The notes beneath the pieces are model-generated. The model made no database searches. It was not told the DNA's origin and was given only the letters and a program-made list of their open reading frames with translations. Below, one piece after another: positions 38,860 through 51,420 of a stretch of DNA of 64,000 bases. The stretch is from Sulfurivermis fontis (lineage in GTDB: Bacteria > Pseudomonadota > Gammaproteobacteria > Thiohalomonadales > Thiohalomonadaceae). Position numbers and translations under genes: made by a program. Every line of letters starts with the position of its first letter. The stretch's first letter is position 1. The stretch lies in the NCBI RefSeq assembly GCF_004001245.1, contig NZ_AP018724.1:1852501-1916500 (forward strand). The letters are read 5' to 3'.

Positions 38860-39920
38860 TGCGTCGCCTGCTGCTCATCCTGTTCCTGCCGCCGCTGCTT
38901 GGCGGCTGCGCCTATCTCGTAAGCGTCAGCGGCGATGTGGACAGTCAGCTCGATCGGTGGGTACAGCAGCAGGAGTATGGCAAGGCTCTGAACGTGCTGA
39001 GTTACATCAAACCACAGCATCCAGACTACGCGCGCCTGATGAAAAAGCGCGACACCATTGCACGCCGTGCCGAACAATACGCGCGCGAAACGGCCAGCCA
39101 GAGCGCGGAGCTGGCCCGGCAGGGACACTGGCAACAGGCACTCGAACTCAGCGCCGCCGCACTAAAACGTCTACCCGAAAGCAGTGTATTGCAGAACAGC
39201 CACCAGCGCCTGTTGCAGCAGCAGGCGGCACGACTGGAGGAGATCGAACTGGAGTTACTGCAGGCACGTGCCGAAGGACTGCTGCACCTGCTGCCGGTGT
39301 ACACCCGCCGTGTGACTGTTGACCCCTATTCCTGGCGTGCCCAGTATGATCTGCGCCAGCTGCGCAAGGAGGCCGCCGAGGTAAGCGGAGAGCTGACCCG
39401 GCGCGGCCGTCAGGCCCTGGAGCACAAGGACATGGATAGCGCCCGCCGTAGTCTGAACTTGGCCTTGCGTCTCAGTCCCGGTCCGGAAACCAAACAAGCC
39501 ACCAAGGAGCTCCTGCGCCGCCTCGCCCCGCCGACACCGCCAACCGCAAAGATTGCCGACCAACCCGGTGGCGAAGAAGAGACGCAGGAGTTGCTGCAGC
39601 AATACCGCCAGGCCGCCAGTCAAAAGAACTGGCTCGAGGCCCAGCGTCTGCTGGCCCTGCTGGAGTTGCAGCCCACGCCACCGGAGGAGCTGCCGCAGTT
39701 GCGCAGCGAGCTCAATGCCGAGGTGGCCGAGGTGGTGAACCGCCATACTGAACAGGGCATCCTCCTTTATAGCCGCGGCAAATATGAACAGGCCCTGGCC
39801 ACCTGGCGCCAGGCACAGCAGCTGGACCCGGCCAATGAGCGGGTTGCCGCGCACATCGAACGCGCCGAACGGGTTTTGGAGAAATTGCGCGCACTGCAGG
39901 AAAAGCGCAGCGGCGAATAA
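38859..39920 (+). CDS. TPR-containing lipoprotein
   Basis: A 353-residue secreted lipoprotein. The signal peptide ends in the lipobox LLGGC (Cys17). The mature part is helical and contains degenerate TPR units (about 30-110, and a clear one near 300-340 ending in RGKYEQALATWRQAQQLDP). It is Gln- and Leu-rich, as is typical of scaffold proteins. The coupling to the membrane cyclase suggests it may touch that enzyme's periplasmic sensor, which is inference. Confidence 0.8.
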   Translation: MRRLLLILFLPPLLGGCAYLVSVSGDVDSQLDRWVQQQEYGKALNVLSYIKPQHPDYARLMKKRDTIARRAEQYARETASQSAELARQGHWQQALELSAAALKRLPESSVLQNSHQRLLQQQAARLEEIELELLQARAEGLLHLLPVYTRRVTVDPYSWRAQYDLRQLRKEAAEVSGELTRRGRQALEHKDMDSARRSLNLALRLSPGPETKQATKELLRRLAPPTPPTAKIADQPGGEEETQELLQQYRQAASQKNWLEAQRLLALLELQPTPPEELPQLRSELNAEVAEVVNRHTEQGILLYSRGKYEQALATWRQAQQLDPANERVAAHIERAERVLEKLRALQEKRSGE

Positions 39921-39924
39921 GGAC

Positions 39925-40824
39925 TTATGACGGCGGCATCAGCTGTGCACGCAGACTATCTTCCGCCTGCTGCACCAGGCCATCGAATTCATCCGCCGAC
40001 TCGGCGACATTCTGCGTCGAGATACCCGCCTTGAACAGGATGGACGCCTTGCGCTCGCCGACCTTCAGTTCAAAAGTGGCGAGGCGACTGCGCAACCGGG
40101 CCCACACCTGCACCGTCGCCTGCGGATCGGCCCCCAGCAACAGCAACGCAAACTGGCCGGTGGAAAAACTCGCCGCAAGATCCTCCGTACGAATACTGTC
40201 GCGCAGCACCTTGGCCACCACAGCCAGCATCTTCACCACCAGCGGTACACCAAATTCCCGCTTCAGCTCCTCCAGGTTGGCAACCGCGATACGCGCCACG
40301 CTGATCTTGAATCCCTGCCGACGCGCCAGGGCCAGATGCTTTTTGCCCTGCTCCAGAAAATAGTACCGGCTCATCAGACCGGTCAGCTTGTCGATGGGGG
40401 CCTGCTGCTCGAGCCTGGTTACGGTCTTGCGCAGACTGGCATACCCGCGTGCGCGTGACACCAGTTCGGAAGAATGAAACGGCTTGTTGATGAAATCGGT
40501 CGCACCAAGGGCGAGCAGACGCTCCCGTGCCTCTTCCTCATCCTCCTTGCCGGTGACGATGATGACCGGCAATTCGCGGATGGCCGGGTTCTCGCTGGCA
40601 CGAATGCGCTCCAATAACGCATAGCCATCCAGGCGCGGCATGGACAGATCCGTGAACAGCAGGGTGAAATCATCGGTCCGCTCCAGCACCTCCCATGCTT
40701 GCTGGCCGTCCTCGCACAGCACCAACTCGAACTGTTCACCCAAATAACGGGAAAAACTGGCGCGAATCAGGCGTGAATCATCGGCCGCCAGGATCTTCGC
40801 CTTGCCCTGCCCGTCATCGCTCAT
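39925..40824 (-). CDS. Response regulator with degenerate GGDEF domain
   Basis: A 299-residue protein with receiver domain (1-130), phospho-acceptor D59 in FTDLSMPRLDG, and a GGDEF-fold domain (about 140-295) beginning DKLTGLMSRYYFLEQ. The catalytic GGDEF is replaced by STGQF, so diguanylate cyclase activity is not expected. It may act as a c-di-GMP or protein-binding output. It converges on the lipoprotein gene with 4 bases between stops. Confidence 0.85.
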   Translation of the reverse strand: MSDDGQGKAKILAADDSRLIRASFSRYLGEQFELVLCEDGQQAWEVLERTDDFTLLFTDLSMPRLDGYALLERIRASENPAIRELPVIIVTGKEDEEEARERLLALGATDFINKPFHSSELVSRARGYASLRKTVTRLEQQAPIDKLTGLMSRYYFLEQGKKHLALARRQGFKISVARIAVANLEELKREFGVPLVVKMLAVVAKVLRDSIRTEDLAASFSTGQFALLLLGADPQATVQVWARLRSRLATFELKVGERKASILFKAGISTQNVAESADEFDGLVQQAEDSLRAQLMPPS

Positions 40825-40864
40825 CAGGCCCTCCGTCCATTTCCCGATCCATCTGCCGAACCTA

Positions 40865-43123
40865 CTACGCCTTCTCCCCCACCATCATCGCATCCACCCG
40901 CTGGAAACCGCGCGGCAGTTTGTTGCCGCGCCGGCCGCGCTCGCCGCGATAGTGCTCCAGATCGGCGGCCTTGAGGGTGATGTGGCGTTTACCGGCGAAC
41001 AGTGTCACCGCACCGTCCACCGGGATCACCGCCGTGGCCACCACATATTCCTCGCGCATGGCCGCCTTGTTGGCCGGGATACCGATGATCTTGTTGCCCT
41101 TGCCGCGCGGCATCTGCGGCAGTTCGTTGAGCGGGAACACCAACAGGCGGCCGTCGTTGGTGGCGGCAGCCACGAGATCGGTATCGTAGTTACCCACCTT
41201 CTGCGGCGGCAACACCCGGGCGCCGCTGGGCAGGTTGAGCACGTTCTTACCGGCCTTGTTGCGCGCGTGCAGATCGGACAGTTTGGCGACGAAGCCATAA
41301 CCGGCGTCGGAGGCAAGCAGCACCAGTTCGTCATCCTCGCCCATCAACACGCTTTCGAAGGTCGCCCCGGCGATGGGGTTGATGCGGCCCGACAAGGGTT
41401 CGCCCTGACCGCGCGCCGAGGGCAGCGTATGGGCGGGCAGCGAATAGCTGCGGCCGGTGGAGTCGATGAAGGTGGCGAGTTGATTGCTCTTGCCGCGTGC
41501 GGCGTCCTTGTAGCCATCGCCGGCCTTGTAGCTGAGTCCGGTGGGGTCGAGGTCGTGCCCCTTGCCAGCGCGTACCCAGCCCTTCTCCGACAGCACCACG
41601 GTGACCGGCTCGACGCCGACCAGTGCGGTTTCGTCCAGTGCTTGGGCCGCGGCGCGCTCCACCAGCGGCGAACGGCGTTCATCGCCGTAGCTCTCGGCAT
41701 CGGCGATGAGTTCCTTCTTCACCAGGGTCTTCAGGCGCGCCTCGGAGGAGAGGGTCTTCTGCAGGGCATCACGCTCCTGAGCCAGTTCGTCCTGCTCACC
41801 GCGGATCTTCATCTCCTCCAGCTTGGCCAGGTGACGCAACTTGAGTTCGAGGATCGCCTCGGCCTGTTCGTCGGACAGGCCGAAACGTGCCATCAGTACC
41901 GGCTTGGGCTCGTCCTCGGTGCGGATGATGTGGATCACTTCGTCGATGTTGAGGAAGGCGATGAGCAGGCCGTCGAGGATGTGCAGGCGGCGTTGTACCT
42001 TGTCCAGGCGGTGCTCCAGACGGCGGCGCACGGTACGGATGCGGAACTCCAGCCACTCGGTCAGCATCTCGCGCAGGTTCTTCACCCGCGGCCGGCCATC
42101 GAGGCCGAGCACGTTCATGTTGACGCGGTAGCTGCGCTCCAGATCGGTGGTGGCGAACAGGTGGTTCATCAGTTCATCGACATCAATGCGGTTGGAACGC
42201 GGCACGATCACCAGCCGCGTGGGGTTCTCGTGATCGGACTCGTCACGCAAGTCTTCGACCATCGGCAGCTTCTTCTGCTGCATCTGCTGGGCGATCTGCT
42301 CCAGCACCTTGGCGCCGGACACCTGATAGGGCAGCGCGGTAATGACGATGTCGCCCTCGTCGCGCTCCCAGCGGGCGCGCATGCGCACGCTGCCGCCGCC
42401 CGTCTGATACATCTTCAGCAGTTCGGCGCGCGGGGTGATGATCTCCGCGTCGGTGGGATAGTCCGGCCCCTGTATGTGCTCGCACAGCTGTTCGATGGTG
42501 GCCCTGGGCTCTTCCAGCAGACGCACGCAGGCACTCACCACCTCGCGCAGGTTGTGCGGTGGAATATCGGTGGCCATGCCCACGGCGATGCCGGTGGTGC
42601 CGTTGAGCAGCACATGGGGCACGCGCGAAGGCAGCAGCGCCGGTTCTTCCAGCGTGCCGTCGAAGTTGGGCACCCAGTCCACCGTACCTTGCTCCACCTC
42701 GGTAAGCAGCAGGTCGGAGAACCTCGCCAGGCGCGACTCGGTGTAACGCATGGCGGCGAAGGACTTCGGATCGTCGGGTGAGCCCCAGTTGCCCTGGCCG
42801 TCGATGAGCGGATAGCGGTAGCTGAACGGCTGCGCCATCAGCACCATCGCCTCGTAGCAGGCGGAGTCGCCGTGGGGGTGGAACTTGCCCAGCACGTCAC
42901 CGACGGTGCGCGCCGACTTCTTGTACTTGGCGCCGGCCTTCAGGCCCAGCTCGCTCATGGCGTAGACGATGCGGCGCTGCACCGGCTTGAGGCCATCGCC
43001 GATATGCGGCAGGGCGCGATCCATGATCACGTACATGGAGTAGTCCAGGTACGCCTTCTCGGTGAAGGCCTTGAGCGGCAGACGCTCGACGCCTTCGTAA
43101 TTCATCTCGGTGGTTTCAGCCAT
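40865..43123 (-). CDS. parC: DNA topoisomerase IV subunit A
   Basis: The breakage-reunion subunit of the enzyme that decatenates daughter chromosomes. This 752-residue protein has the winged-helix core starting [21 protein letters not shown], the catalytic Tyr in [11 protein letters not shown], the QRR-like stretch and the C-terminal beta-pinwheel domain. The length fits ParC better than GyrA (about 870). It is the last gene of the parE-cbiX-parC unit, starting 18 bases after cbiX. Confidence 0.94.
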   Translation of the reverse strand: MAETTEMNYEGVERLPLKAFTEKAYLDYSMYVIMDRALPHIGDGLKPVQRRIVYAMSELGLKAGAKYKKSARTVGDVLGKFHPHGDSACYEAMVLMAQPFSYRYPLIDGQGNWGSPDDPKSFAAMRYTESRLARFSDLLLTEVEQGTVDWVPNFDGTLEEPALLPSRVPHVLLNGTTGIAVGMATDIPPHNLREVVSACVRLLEEPRATIEQLCEHIQGPDYPTDAEIITPRAELLKMYQTGGGSVRMRARWERDEGDIVITALPYQVSGAKVLEQIAQQMQQKKLPMVEDLRDESDHENPTRLVIVPRSNRIDVDELMNHLFATTDLERSYRVNMNVLGLDGRPRVKNLREMLTEWLEFRIRTVRRRLEHRLDKVQRRLHILDGLLIAFLNIDEVIHIIRTEDEPKPVLMARFGLSDEQAEAILELKLRHLAKLEEMKIRGEQDELAQERDALQKTLSSEARLKTLVKKELIADAESYGDERRSPLVERAAAQALDETALVGVEPVTVVLSEKGWVRAGKGHDLDPTGLSYKAGDGYKDAARGKSNQLATFIDSTGRSYSLPAHTLPSARGQGEPLSGRINPIAGATFESVLMGEDDELVLLASDAGYGFVAKLSDLHARNKAGKNVLNLPSGARVLPPQKVGNYDTDLVAAATNDGRLLVFPLNELPQMPRGKGNKIIGIPANKAAMREEYVVATAVIPVDGAVTLFAGKRHITLKAADLEHYRGERGRRGNKLPRGFQRVDAMMVGEKA

Positions 43124-43141
43124 GACGTTCGCTCAGTGTTC

Positions 43142-43506
43142 TCATTGCGCCAGTTGCAGCAGGAGGGCGGCGATGCCCTCTTCCGCCGCGCCCAGATACG
43201 GCGCGATGGTGATCCGCACCTGCGGGTGCTCGGCCTGCTTGGGCTGCACCTGCGCGGGGATGTCGGTCGCCACGTGGCGCCCCTGTGACAGGAAATAGGG
43301 CAACACCACCACTTCCTGCGCGCCGCGCTCGACGCAGCATTGAATGGCGCCGGGGATGCTCGGCTCGGCCAGTTCGAGAAAGGCCGCGGTGACGTCGGCA
43401 TAGCGGTTGCCGGCCAGTTCCTTCAGGCGCGCGGCGATCTGGCGCACCTCCTCGTTGGAGGCCGCGCGGCGGCTGCCGTGGGCGACCAGTACCAGATGCT
43501 TCATCC

Positions 43507-43510
<4 letters not shown>
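43142..43510 (-). CDS. cbiX: Sirohydrochlorin chelatase-like protein, CbiX small type
   Basis: A 122-residue single-domain class II chelatase-like protein. It has the family start LVLVAHGSRR (His11) and a second histidine in FLSQGRHVATDIP. The family inserts Fe2+ or Co2+ into sirohydrochlorin for sirohaem or cobalamin. It overlaps parE by 4 bases and precedes parC, an odd location for a tetrapyrrole gene. Sulfite reductase or dsr genes, which need sirohaem, are not in the window. Confidence 0.85.
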
Positions 43511-45396
<1,886 letters not shown>

Positions 45397-45481
45397 AATT
45401 TATTGATTAATAATGGTTATTATCGTGAGACACGACCTGCAGCACGGGTGCGCCGCAGGCAAAGTGGAAGGATTCTAACGC

Positions 45482-45516
45482 AAAACGCCCCCGCCACGGT
45501 GTGACGGGGGCGTTTT
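45482..45516 (-). terminator. Rho-independent terminator of the second chemoreceptor gene
   Basis: AAAACGCCCCCG and CGGGGGCGTTTT arms are separated by 11 bases, about 20 bases beyond the gene's stop codon. On the minus strand the right arm's complement ends in a T-run. Confidence 0.85.
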
Positions 45517-45536
45517 CCGGGATCGGCGGCGGGCCA

Positions 45537-47573
45537 TCAGGTCCGGAACTGCCCCACCAGCCCCTGCAACTGCTCGGCCAGCCCGGCCAGCTGGGTGCTG
45601 GAGGCCGCCAGCTGGCGCGTGCCCTCGGCGGTCTGCTCGGCCACCTGGGTGATGTTGGCGATATTGCGGTTGATCTCCTCGGCCACCTGTTCCTGCTGGG
45701 CGGCGGCATCGGCGATATGGCGGTTCATGTCGGTGATGTTGTCCACCGAGGCGGTGATCTCCGCCAGGGCGGCACCGGCACGGGCCGCCTGCTCGACGCT
45801 GGCGGTGGCCTGCACCCGCCCCTTGGTCATCATCGCCACCGCATCGCTGGCCCCCTTTTGCAGCTTCTCGATGATGGCCTTGATCTCGGCAGTGGACTGC
45901 TGGGTACGCGAGGCCAGGGTGCGCACCTCGTCGGCCACCACGGCAAAACCGCGCCCCTGCTCGCCGGCGCGCGCCGCCTCGATGGCGGCGTTGAGGGCCA
46001 GCAGGTTGGTCTGCTCGGCGATGCCGCGGATCACGTCCACCACGGTGCCGATGCTGTCGCTGTCGTCCTCCAACTGGTGGATGACCTCGGCCGCCTCTTC
46101 CACGGCATGTGCCAGGCTGTCGATGGCGTCCACGGTCTGCGCCACCACCTGACGTCCACCCGTCGCCTGGGCATCGGCCTGGGCGGCGGAATCGGCGGCC
46201 AGGCCGGCGTTCTGCGCCATCTCCTGCGCCGTGGCCACCATCTGATTCATCGCCGCGGCAACCTGTTCGGTCTCCTGCTGCTGACGTTGTACGCCGCGAT
46301 TGGCGTCGGAACTGATCCGTGACATCTGTTCGGCGGCCGCCGCCAGTTGCGCTGTGGAGCCCGCCACCTGACTGACGATGGCGCGGATCTTTTCCACGAA
46401 ACGGTTGAAGGCCATGCACAACTGGCCGATTTCATCACGGCCGTCCACGTGCAGCTGGCAGGCCAGATTGCCGCCGCCAGCGGCAATATCGTTCATGGTG
46501 CTGACCGCCATGCGCAGTGGCCGACTGATCAGATGGCTGATGATCCAGGCGCCGAACACGCCGAGGAACAGACCGGTGGCCAGCAGCAACAGCACCGTTG
46601 CCCGTGTCACATCGATCTGCGTCAGCAGGGCATCACTGCGCTGCTCGGTACGGCTGCGCAACTCCTGCACCAGTTCATCGAGCAGCTGTTTGCTCTCGCC
46701 CAGCAGCGGCCCCAGCTCGCTGCGCACCAGATGGGCATCGGTGCGCCACTGCTCGCTGCTGTGCAGGGTACGCATCCGGGTGAAATTGGCGAGGAAGCGC
46801 TGGCGCAGGGCGACGAACTGCTCGAAGGCATCCTGCTGCTCGAAATTGAGCTGGCCGGCGCGTTTCTTCAGCCGCTCCACCAGCTTGCCGACATTGTCCT
46901 GGTGCAACTGGATCTCATCCAGGGCACTGTCGGCGCGGAAGGCCAGATAGCCGCGGATGCCGTTCATGACGTTGGTCCAGGCGTAGCGCAACTCCCCCAG
47001 CAGCAACAACAACTGTTTGCGCTGCCCGTTGGCCGCCTCTTCCTCCTCCGCCATGATCATCTGCGACAGCAGTTGCAGCGCCTCCTGGCTGAGTGGATTG
47101 ACGTTCATGCCGGCATAGTGCATGGCCGGGAAATTGGCGCCGTCATCCAGCGCCAGCTGCAACATGCGCTCCCGATAGTCCGCAAAACGCTGCACCTTCT
47201 CCGCCACCGCGGCGACCTTGCTGCCCAGCGCCGCCTCTTGCTGCACCAGCGGCTGCTGTTGCAAGCGCTGCAAGAGCTCGCTCACCTGTTGCAGATTTTG
47301 CAGATAGTCTTCCCGCTGCGTCGGCTCCTTGCTGAGCAGATAGAAGCCCAGCGAGGCGGAGGTATGTTCCAGACGCGTGGCCAGTTCCAGCGCATCGAGC
47401 ACGGTGGGCTGGATGCGCTCCGCCACCTCGGCCATGTTGCCACGGGTGGCGGTCAGGCTGGCAACGGTGGTCAGCACGACCCCGGCCAGAATCGCCACCA
47501 GCAGACCGAAGCCGAACCAGAGTTTGGTGCGTATGGAATAGCGCGCCAGCAGGCGCTGGATGAATGTGAGCAT
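45537..47573 (-). CDS. Methyl-accepting chemotaxis protein with long helical sensor
   Basis: A 678-residue chemoreceptor. It has TM1 at about residues 15-38, an unusually long periplasmic helical region (about 40-325), TM2 at about 328-350, HAMP (350-405) and the signalling domain with the conserved tip [18 protein letters not shown]. The ligand domain looks like a two-bundle (helical bimodular-like) form, so the ligand is not predictable. The ATG at 47573 has AGAGG upstream; the longer frame has no family resemblance. Confidence 0.9.
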   Translation of the reverse strand: MLTFIQRLLARYSIRTKLWFGFGLLVAILAGVVLTTVASLTATRGNMAEVAERIQPTVLDALELATRLEHTSASLGFYLLSKEPTQREDYLQNLQQVSELLQRLQQQPLVQQEAALGSKVAAVAEKVQRFADYRERMLQLALDDGANFPAMHYAGMNVNPLSQEALQLLSQMIMAEEEEAANGQRKQLLLLLGELRYAWTNVMNGIRGYLAFRADSALDEIQLHQDNVGKLVERLKKRAGQLNFEQQDAFEQFVALRQRFLANFTRMRTLHSSEQWRTDAHLVRSELGPLLGESKQLLDELVQELRSRTEQRSDALLTQIDVTRATVLLLLATGLFLGVFGAWIISHLISRPLRMAVSTMNDIAAGGGNLACQLHVDGRDEIGQLCMAFNRFVEKIRAIVSQVAGSTAQLAAAAEQMSRISSDANRGVQRQQQETEQVAAAMNQMVATAQEMAQNAGLAADSAAQADAQATGGRQVVAQTVDAIDSLAHAVEEAAEVIHQLEDDSDSIGTVVDVIRGIAEQTNLLALNAAIEAARAGEQGRGFAVVADEVRTLASRTQQSTAEIKAIIEKLQKGASDAVAMMTKGRVQATASVEQAARAGAALAEITASVDNITDMNRHIADAAAQQEQVAEEINRNIANITQVAEQTAEGTRQLAASSTQLAGLAEQLQGLVGQFRT

Positions 47574-47745
47574 GGACACCTCTCCCCGGCAATACATGCA
47601 TCCCGGCACAGAAAGGCCCATCCTGGCGCTTATTGCGATTTGCTAAATTTCTGAACAAAAGCAGTCAATTACTGCCTCTTTATAAGCAGCTTAGGAGATG
47701 ATGTCGAGGGAAGGCTTTTTATTCCGGCGCTGCGCCGCGGCAGGC

Positions 47746-48504
47746 TCAGGCCAGCTCGCGCCAGCCGAGGCCGTCGTCCTGATGGGCCACGCCGATCCAG
47801 GCATGTTCGCAATCCAAGGCCGTAGCGAGTGCGGCAACGGCCAGCGGCGGCGTGTTGTTCTTGTCACTGAGGTGGGCGGCAACGATGTGCTGCAGATGCG
47901 AACAATCGATGCGCTGCAGCAGCGTACCGGCCTGCTCGTTGCTCAAATGGCCATAGTCGCCGCCGACACGGGCCTTGAGCAGCGGCGGATAGATGCCGTT
48001 GGCCAGCATGGTGGGATCGTGATTGCACTCCAGTACCAGCGCATCACAGCCAGTGAGTTGCTGTTCGATGTGCGGCGTCAGCGATCCGGTATCGGTGAGC
48101 AGACCGAGTCGCTGTGCACCGTTGCCGAAGACAAACTGCGTCGGCTCGCGGGCATCGTGCGGCACGGGGAAGGGAGTGACCTCGACATCGCCGACGGCGA
48201 AGGAGGCATGGCTGCTGAATACCCGGCAGTCGGCAATCTCTTCATTGCCGGCCGCGCGCGTGCCGGCACTGAGCCACACCGGCACGCCATAGCGGCGGGC
48301 GAACAGTGCCACCCCGCTCAGGTGGTCGCCATGCTCATGGGTAACGAGGATCGCGCTGACCTGCGCGGGATCACGCCCGAGCCGCAGCAGACGCCGCTCG
48401 GTTTCGCGCAGGGAAAAGCCGCAATCGATGAGCAGCAGGGTGTCCCCCTGCTCGACCAGGGTGGCGTTGCCGCGGCTGCCGCTGCCGAGGGAGGCGAAAC
48501 GCAT
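47746..48504 (-). CDS. MBL-fold hydrolase, WalJ/YycJ-like
   Basis: A 252-residue metallo-beta-lactamase fold protein with the metal motif THEHGDH near residues 55-61, a second ligand in LTDTG and histidines in NHD and AAHLSD. It starts MRFASLGSGSRGNATLVE, as the YycJ/WalJ group does. Members of that group are thought to be nucleases or phosphodiesterases. It lies directly after bamC in the same direction. Confidence 0.85.
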   Translation of the reverse strand: MRFASLGSGSRGNATLVEQGDTLLLIDCGFSLRETERRLLRLGRDPAQVSAILVTHEHGDHLSGVALFARRYGVPVWLSAGTRAAGNEEIADCRVFSSHASFAVGDVEVTPFPVPHDAREPTQFVFGNGAQRLGLLTDTGSLTPHIEQQLTGCDALVLECNHDPTMLANGIYPPLLKARVGGDYGHLSNEQAGTLLQRIDCSHLQHIVAAHLSDKNNTPPLAVAALATALDCEHAWIGVAHQDDGLGWRELA

Positions 48505-48563
48505 CGATCAAAGATCTTTCGAGTTTCGGGGGCGGAGCTTCGCACTCCCCCCGCAACAGGTGT

Positions 48564-49646
48564 TTAGCGCAGTTCCGATTCCAACTGCTGCAGGATCTTC
48601 ACCGCTTGCGGAGTAGTGGCGAGCACACCACTCTTGTCCTGTACCGTGACGCGGGTGGTCTCGCCATTACCCTGCAACAGGATACGGGCCGGCGGCTCCG
48701 CGGGCCTGTCCTCCTCCTTGCCGGAGAACAGGCTGGAGAAGAAGCCCTTCTTGCCGGCATCGGCCACCTGATCGACCGGGCGGATGTAATACAGGCCGGC
48801 GGAGCGATCGCGGTCCTCGACCACCAGTCCCAGGCGATCCAGGGCGATGCCGACGCGACGCCAGGCGCGCGGGAAGGATTCGTTGATCTGCAATGCCGCG
48901 CCATCGAGGCGGGCGCGCGGTTCAGCGGCGACGGGGGCGGCGGCCAGTTGGGTTTCAGCCTCGGCCTGCGGCACGCCGAAATACACCATCATGCGGTTGA
49001 GCATTTCCGCGACCAGTTCCGGGTCGGCGGGGCGGGATTGCCAGATCGTGTCATAGGATTCCACATTCTGGCCGCGCTGTATTTCTTCCAGGCCGTAGTG
49101 GGTCACGAATATCTCGGTAGTACCCGGTGTCGCGCCGCGCTCGACACGCGTGCGGAATTTGTCACGCGTCGGCGCGGAATAGGCGCTCTTGAACAGCTTG
49201 CTCACCATGTTGGTGATCCAGTCACCGGGCACGTCGGCCTTGTTCTCGGCCCACTGGGTCTCCATCAGGCCGAGCCGCGGCTCGTCGATCTTGATCTCCA
49301 GCCCCTGCTTCTGCCAGAACTCGCGCAGGCGCGCCCAGAGCTGTTCCGGCTCGGCATTCACCTGCAACCAGCGCATGTCGTGATCGCGCAGCACCCGCAC
49401 ATTGGCTTGTTGCGGCAACACCTGTACCCCCGACTTGTCACCGCCCTGCGCCACATGGGCCGAATAGCTTTGCGGCAGCTCCATGTCGCCTTGCAGATCA
49501 GGGGCGGTCAAATCGGGCGGCACCTCCAGCGGCGGCAGAGTCACGGCACGCTGATATTCGGCCTTGCGGCCGGAACTGCTGGCACAACCGGAAAGAAGGA
49601 AACAGACGGCCGTGGCCACGGCCACGATGGCAATACCTTTACGCAC
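48564..49646 (-). CDS. bamC: Outer membrane assembly lipoprotein BamC
   Basis: A lipoprotein of the BAM complex that folds outer membrane beta-barrels. The 360-residue protein has a signal peptide ending in LLSGC (Cys21), an unstructured N-terminal stretch rich in Pro (LPPLEVPPDLTAPD), and two helix-grip domains. The start is a GTG with GAGG upstream. It follows dapA on the same strand with 38 bases between, the same order as in enterobacteria. Confidence 0.9.
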   Translation of the reverse strand: MRKGIAIVAVATAVCFLLSGCASSSGRKAEYQRAVTLPPLEVPPDLTAPDLQGDMELPQSYSAHVAQGGDKSGVQVLPQQANVRVLRDHDMRWLQVNAEPEQLWARLREFWQKQGLEIKIDEPRLGLMETQWAENKADVPGDWITNMVSKLFKSAYSAPTRDKFRTRVERGATPGTTEIFVTHYGLEEIQRGQNVESYDTIWQSRPADPELVAEMLNRMMVYFGVPQAEAETQLAAAPVAAEPRARLDGAALQINESFPRAWRRVGIALDRLGLVVEDRDRSAGLYYIRPVDQVADAGKKGFFSSLFSGKEEDRPAEPPARILLQGNGETTRVTVQDKSGVLATTPQAVKILQQLESELR

Positions 49647-49684
49647 TGGGAGTCCTCGTTACTGCCCGGGAAGATGCTCCCGGG

Positions 49685-50560
49685 TCAAAGCACGCCGGCC
49701 CGCTTCATGGCCTGACGCACGGTGTCGTGATGCTGGCTCGACAGTTCGGTCAGCGGCAGGCGGATCCCCGGCGGGATCAGCCCCATTTCATGCAGCGCCC
49801 ACTTCACCGGAATGGGGTTGGCCTCGACAAACAGATTCTTGTGCAGCAGTTCCAGATCGGCGTTGATGGCATGGGCGGCGACGCGATCCCCGCGCAGGGC
49901 GGCGGCACACATCTCGTGCATCGCACGTGGCGCCACATTGGCGGTCACCGAGATGTCGCCCTTGGCGCCCATCAGGATCAGCTCCATGGCGGTGGCGTCA
50001 TCGCCGCTGTAGATGTCCATACGATCGCCGCAACGGTCGATAAGTTCCTTGCCGCGCTCCAGATTGCCGGTGGCGTCCTTGATGCCGACGATGTTGCTGA
50101 TGTCGGCCAGGCGGGCCACGGTATCGTTGCTCATGTCGACGGCCGTGCGGCCCGGTACGTTGTACAGGATCTGGGCGATGGGCACCGCCTCGGCCACGGC
50201 GCGGAAATGGCGGTACAGTCCTTCCTGGGTGGGCTTGACGTAATACGGCGTCACCAGCAGGCAGGCATCGGCACCGGCCTCCATGGCGCAGCGGGTCAGC
50301 TCGATAGCCTCGACGGTGGAGTTGGAGCCGGTGCCGGCGATGACCGGAATGCGGCCGGCGGCCAATTCGACCACCCGGCGGATCAGGCCGCAGTGCTCAT
50401 CGTAATCGAGGGTGGAGGCCTCGCCGGTAGTACCGACCGCCACGATGGCGTCGGTGCCGTTGGTCACGTGAAACTCCACCAGCCCGCGCAGGCTGTCGTC
50501 GTCGACGCTGCCGTCGGCCCGCATCGGCGTGACCAGGGCCACCATACTGCCGTGAAACAT
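49685..50560 (-). CDS. dapA: 4-hydroxy-tetrahydrodipicolinate synthase
   Basis: Condenses pyruvate and aspartate semialdehyde in lysine and peptidoglycan precursor synthesis. The 291-residue TIM-barrel protein has Tyr133 in ILYNVPGRT and the Schiff-base Lys161 in VGIKDATGN, matching the E. coli numbering. The GTTGE motif that binds pyruvate is at about residues 43-47. GGGAG lies upstream of the ATG. It is divergent from gcvR. Confidence 0.96.
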   Translation of the reverse strand: MFHGSMVALVTPMRADGSVDDDSLRGLVEFHVTNGTDAIVAVGTTGEASTLDYDEHCGLIRRVVELAAGRIPVIAGTGSNSTVEAIELTRCAMEAGADACLLVTPYYVKPTQEGLYRHFRAVAEAVPIAQILYNVPGRTAVDMSNDTVARLADISNIVGIKDATGNLERGKELIDRCGDRMDIYSGDDATAMELILMGAKGDISVTANVAPRAMHEMCAAALRGDRVAAHAINADLELLHKNLFVEANPIPVKWALHEMGLIPPGIRLPLTELSSQHHDTVRQAMKRAGVL

Positions 50561-50599
50561 GTTCGCTCCCCCGCTGTGGACGCCGCGCCAGGGGCGCCC

Positions 50600-50812
50600 G
50601 TCCGACTAAAATAACGTTGCATCCTACAAGAAGACAGGGACGAGGGACAAGAAGAAGACAGATACGCGGGACGAGGCACAAGGAACGCCCCCCTCGCCAG
50701 CCGTCCGTCGTACCTGGCGGCACCCGCACTCCCTTTGCGCCGACTACTCCGCTCCCGCGCCGCCCTGGGGTACAATGCCCGACGACCATCCCTTTAGCCG
50801 CCCTGAGGCCCC
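50600..50812. repeat. Low-complexity intergenic sequence between dapA and gcvR
   Basis: The region has repeated GACGAGGGAC- and GACAAGAAGAAGAC-like units near 50633-50690. A similar CTCGTCCCTCGTACC tract lies at 27796-27811, upstream of the LexA-like gene's stop. TACAAT at 50771 could be the -10 of gcvR, but no matching -35 is seen. Confidence 0.4.
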
Positions 50813-51361
50813 ATGAGCACCCAACCCACCCAGCAGCAATACCTCGTCATTTCGGCCCTGGGCCAGGACCGTCCCGGCATCGTCAACGACCTGGCCCTGC
50901 ACGTCACCGACGCCGGCTGCAACATCGTCGACAGCCGCATGACCGTTCTGGGTGGCGAGTTCGCCATCATGATGATGGTGGAGGGTGCCTGGAGTGCGGT
51001 GGCAAAGCTGGAAAACCAGCTGCCCGGCCTGCAGAAGAAACTGGGCCTGACCATCATCTCCAAACGCACCGAAGAACACGAACCCAAGACCGGCGGTCGT
51101 CCCTACATGGTGGAAGTCATCGCCATGGACCATCCGGGCATCGTCTACCAGCTGGCCAATTTCTTCTCCAGCCGCAACATCAACATCCAGGACCTGTACA
51201 CCGACAGCTATCGTGCCGCCCACAGCGGCGCCCAGATGTTCTCCGCCAACATCACCGTCAACCTGCCGGCCACCACCCAGGTCGCCCGCCTGCGCGAGGA
51301 GTTCCTCGACTTCTGCGACGCCCTCAACCTGGACGCGGTGCTGGAGCCGGTGAAGGGCTGA
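50813..51361 (+). CDS. gcvR: Glycine cleavage system regulator GcvR-like protein
   Basis: A 182-residue protein with two ACT domains (about residues 8-80 and 98-175). The first begins LVISALGQDRPGIVNDLALHV and the second EVIAMDHPGIVYQLANFF. In E. coli GcvR binds glycine and GcvA to repress glycine cleavage. Its position next to bcp and dapA matches the enterobacterial arrangement, which supports the name. Confidence 0.88.
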   Translation: MSTQPTQQQYLVISALGQDRPGIVNDLALHVTDAGCNIVDSRMTVLGGEFAIMMMVEGAWSAVAKLENQLPGLQKKLGLTIISKRTEEHEPKTGGRPYMVEVIAMDHPGIVYQLANFFSSRNINIQDLYTDSYRAAHSGAQMFSANITVNLPATTQVARLREEFLDFCDALNLDAVLEPVKG

Positions 51362-51420
51362 GCGTCATCATCCGACAATCTCGCCGCCACAGGCTTGCAC
51401 ATGATCTGCAAGGGAGTTCC

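Noticed and set aside
50633-50700. Tandem-looking GACGAGGGAC units considered as a CRISPR-like array
   Set aside because: Units are short, irregular and directly adjacent, with no spacers of constant length and no cas genes.
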